This document shows, one piece after another, positions 3,828 through 5,455 of a DNA stretch of 5,455 bases (position 1 is its first letter; every line of letters starts with the position of its first letter). Location: NCBI GenBank assembly GCA_002421445.1, contig DIKB01000153.1, forward strand, positions 1 through 5,455, written 5' to 3'. Source of the stretch: Dehalococcoidia bacterium UBA5629 (GTDB lineage Bacteria; Chloroflexota; Dehalococcoidia; GIF9; UBA5629). Below the pieces are notes generated by a model. It was not told the DNA's origin. It saw only the letters and a list, made by a program, of their open reading frames with translations, and made no database searches. Made by a program: the position numbers and the translations under genes.

Positions 3828-5111
3828 TCAGCGTCCGGCGTTATGTAACAGCTGTCGGAGAACATTCTCATCCTTTAAGGGGCCGACAGCGGTCAAATTC
3901 AACAGATTGGGCCTGAACGTATCTTCTGCCACCCGTTTGAGATCATCCAATTTCACAGCATCAATCAGCGATATGATCTCATCCATCGAACACATCTTGC
4001 TGCCGAGAAGCTCCTGATTTCCACCCCATCTGGCAACATTCAAACTGCTTTCCATGCTCAACAATATCCGTCCTCGTGCCAGCGCCTTCGACTTTGCCAG
4101 TTCAGCCGCAGAGACAGTATCTTTAAGAACAAATAACTGCTGAAGCATCGTCGTTAAAGATCGGTCCGCCTTCTTAGCATCAACGCCCGCATAAATAACA
4201 AACGCTCCCGAATCGATATAATGATTACAGTAAGAGGAGACATCATAGGCCAGACCTTCCTTCTCCCGTAAATCGAGAAACAACCTGCTGCTCATGCCCT
4301 CACCGAGAATAATGCTCAGCAAACGTAAGGCAAAACGATCATCATGAAACAGCGAAAGGCCGGGCACCCCCAGACAGAGATGAACCTGTTCGATATCACG
4401 AAATCCGATTTTTAATCTCGGTGAGGTCTGCTTGCTCACCGTATCTATCCGCTTCGATACCTGCCCGCTTTTCCAATCACGCATAGATTGGCCTACAGTA
4501 TCTTTTATGCGTTCAACATCGATATCACCCGCCACGCTGATCACCATAGTATTCGGCTGGTAATGCCGCCGGACATAATCGGTAATCTGATCCCGTGTCA
4601 TCGCACCCACCGTTGCATCGGTGCCGGCAACATCACGACCCATCGCCTGGTTCGGCCAGAGCAGCTCATCGAACATCATATCAACAAGCTGTATCGGCGA
4701 ATCCTGGCTCATGTGAATCTCTTCGATGATAATCTGGCGTTCCGATTCAATATCTTTCGCATCGAAGCGGGCATTCCGTACCAGATCGGAAAGCACATCA
4801 AGCGCAACGGCATTATGCTCACTGGCAACGGTGCACCAGTACGTGGTGAGCTCCTTATCCGTTCCGCCGTTGATAATGCCTCCAACCTGCTCAATCGCCT
4901 CGGTTATCTCGCGGGATGTCCGCCGTTTCTCTGTTCCTCGAAAGCAGAGATGTTCGATGAAATGAGAGATACCCGATTCAGATTGCGTCTCGTAACAGCC
5001 TCCGGCAGCGAAAAAATAGATCATGGATACTGCCCTGGTATGAGGCATCGGGGCTGTTATCAGACGCAATCCGTTATCAAAGGTATGTTTTAGCTGCACG
5101 ATAGCACTCAT
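3828..5111 (-). CDS. M16-family zinc metallopeptidase (processing-peptidase-like)
   Basis: A 427-residue protein of the pitrilysin/mitochondrial-processing-peptidase family, of the short single-unit kind that works as dimers. The inverted zinc motif HFIEH is at residues 50-54; the third zinc ligand is most likely Glu131 in RQIIIEEIHMSQD, 77 residues after His54 as in pitrilysin. The N-terminal half opens with TFDNGLRLITAPMPHTRAVS. The C-terminal half carries the family's substrate-binding Arg-Tyr pair in LREKEGLAYD (282, 289). No signal peptide or membrane span is seen, so a cytoplasmic peptide-degrading role is likely; the substrate is unknown. The ATG at 5111 fits the family N-terminus but has no clear Shine-Dalgarno. 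It is divergent from lysA across 92 bases. Its 3' end abuts the truncated hicA tail; the coding region itself looks complete. Confidence 0.95.
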   Translation of the reverse strand: MSAIVQLKHTFDNGLRLITAPMPHTRAVSMIYFFAAGGCYETQSESGISHFIEHLCFRGTEKRRTSREITEAIEQVGGIINGGTDKELTTYWCTVASEHNAVALDVLSDLVRNARFDAKDIESERQIIIEEIHMSQDSPIQLVDMMFDELLWPNQAMGRDVAGTDATVGAMTRDQITDYVRRHYQPNTMVISVAGDIDVERIKDTVGQSMRDWKSGQVSKRIDTVSKQTSPRLKIGFRDIEQVHLCLGVPGLSLFHDDRFALRLLSIILGEGMSSRLFLDLREKEGLAYDVSSYCNHYIDSGAFVIYAGVDAKKADRSLTTMLQQLFVLKDTVSAAELAKSKALARGRILLSMESSLNVARWGGNQELLGSKMCSMDEIISLIDAVKLDDLKRVAEDTFRPNLLNLTAVGPLKDENVLRQLLHNAGR

Positions 5112-5150
5112 TGTACTGGACGTTTCGTTATACCGTCAAAGCAGTATCAG

Positions 5151-5179
5151 ATGACAGCAGAGGGATCGAACTGTATAAT
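5151..5179 (+). promoter_or_regulatory. Promoter of lysA
   Basis: The -35 box ATGACA (5151-5156; five of six match) and the perfect -10 box TATAAT (5174-5179) are spaced by 17 bases. The expected start near 5186 leaves a leader of about 18 bases, just enough for the ribosome binding site TAAGGA (5191-5196), so there is no room for a lysine riboswitch. A minus-strand promoter for the M16 gene must share this 92-base gap, but no convincing boxes were found for it. Confidence 0.78.
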
Positions 5180-5203
5180 TAATCAACAAGTAAGGATAGA
5201 CTC

Positions 5204-5455
5204 ATGACACAAACAGAAACAAGCAGGCTAACTCTTTTCCCGATCGGGTCATATCGAGATGCCAGCGGACATCTTGTCATCGGCAACTGCGATAGCCTCG
5301 ATCTGGTGAAACAATACGGGACGCCCCTGTACGTCTTCGATGAAAATACGCTGCGCACCAGGTGTCGCGAATTCAAGGCTGCGTTTACCGGATGCTATCC
5401 GAATACGCTGGTCACCTATGCATCCAAGGCGTTCCTCAATAGAGCGATGGCAGCG
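5204..5455 (+). CDS. lysA: Diaminopimelate decarboxylase, N-terminal part (partial)
   Basis: 84 codons run open off the window edge. The protein converts meso-2,6-diaminopimelate to L-lysine and CO2 with pyridoxal phosphate, the last step of lysine synthesis, in the cytoplasm. Seen: YGTPLYVFDENTLRTRCREF (residues 38-57), the usual entry to the alanine-racemase-like TIM barrel, and TYASKAFLNRA, whose Lys75 is the expected PLP-binding lysine. ATG at 5204 has TAAGGA (5191-5196) 7 bases upstream and a good promoter. The first 25 residues are the variable lead typical of LysA. Related arginine/ornithine decarboxylases of this fold share the YASKA motif, but the GTPLYVFDE opening favours LysA. Normal length is about 420-440 residues, so roughly four-fifths lies outside the window; dap genes may follow. 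Confidence 0.92.
   Translation, partial: MTQTETSRLTLFPIGSYRDASGHLVIGNCDSLDLVKQYGTPLYVFDENTLRTRCREFKAAFTGCYPNTLVTYASKAFLNRAMAA

Noticed and set aside
4488..5093. 201-residue open frame on the plus strand
   Set aside because: It is antisense to the M16 peptidase, which has full family motifs; the plus-strand translation shows no recognisable domain or start signals.
5112..5203. Lysine riboswitch ahead of lysA
   Set aside because: The predicted leader is only about 18 bases, far too short for an L-box.

Overview
This window looks like a bacterial chromosome segment of moderate GC, in which conserved housekeeping genes flank a small, heavily decayed accessory stretch. The GroEL tail, the tRNA-Gln, the M16 peptidase and the LysA start are all bacterial. 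The GroEL tail ending in Pro/Met-rich residues, the intergenic palindromes and the LysA N-terminus remind me of Chloroflexota (Dehalococcoidia-like), but that assignment is a low-confidence impression.

Layout. Positions 1-233 are the 3' end of groEL, closed by a perfect 28-base palindrome plus T-run terminator. Positions 294-650 hold no gene but several repeat and hairpin structures. Two of these are small hairpins with an almost identical 11-base loop and different but still paired stems. A 112-base inverted-repeat element and a second REP-like hairpin lie between them. A textbook promoter then drives tRNA-Gln(UUG), with a leader of only a few bases. Next come three copies of a 14-base direct repeat just upstream of a second good promoter, which serves a 72-residue PRC-barrel protein.

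Positions 1264-2295 encode an AT-rich 343-residue protein that I do not recognise. It looks like two domains joined by an Asn/Asp-rich linker, and it is the main candidate here for something undescribed. Positions 2328-3819 are a graveyard of HicBA-type toxin-antitoxin genes: a frameshifted hicB-like remnant, and a second hicB split by a 5'-intact but 3'-truncated IS3-family element and carrying a further frameshift. The second hicB is followed by an overlapping hicA that starts with TTG and is cut off before its expected catalytic histidine. The IS fragment keeps orfA, the start of orfB, the inverted repeat at the orfA end and a correctly phased T TTT TTA slippery heptamer.

Beyond this, the minus-strand M16 zinc peptidase (3828-5111) and the plus-strand lysA (diaminopimelate decarboxylase, from 5204, running off the window) are divergently arranged and look intact. 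The simplest reading is that the tRNA-Gln to M16 interval collects foreign DNA. It holds an AT-rich orphan gene, then two toxin-antitoxin remnants and an insertion sequence, all of the latter inactivated.
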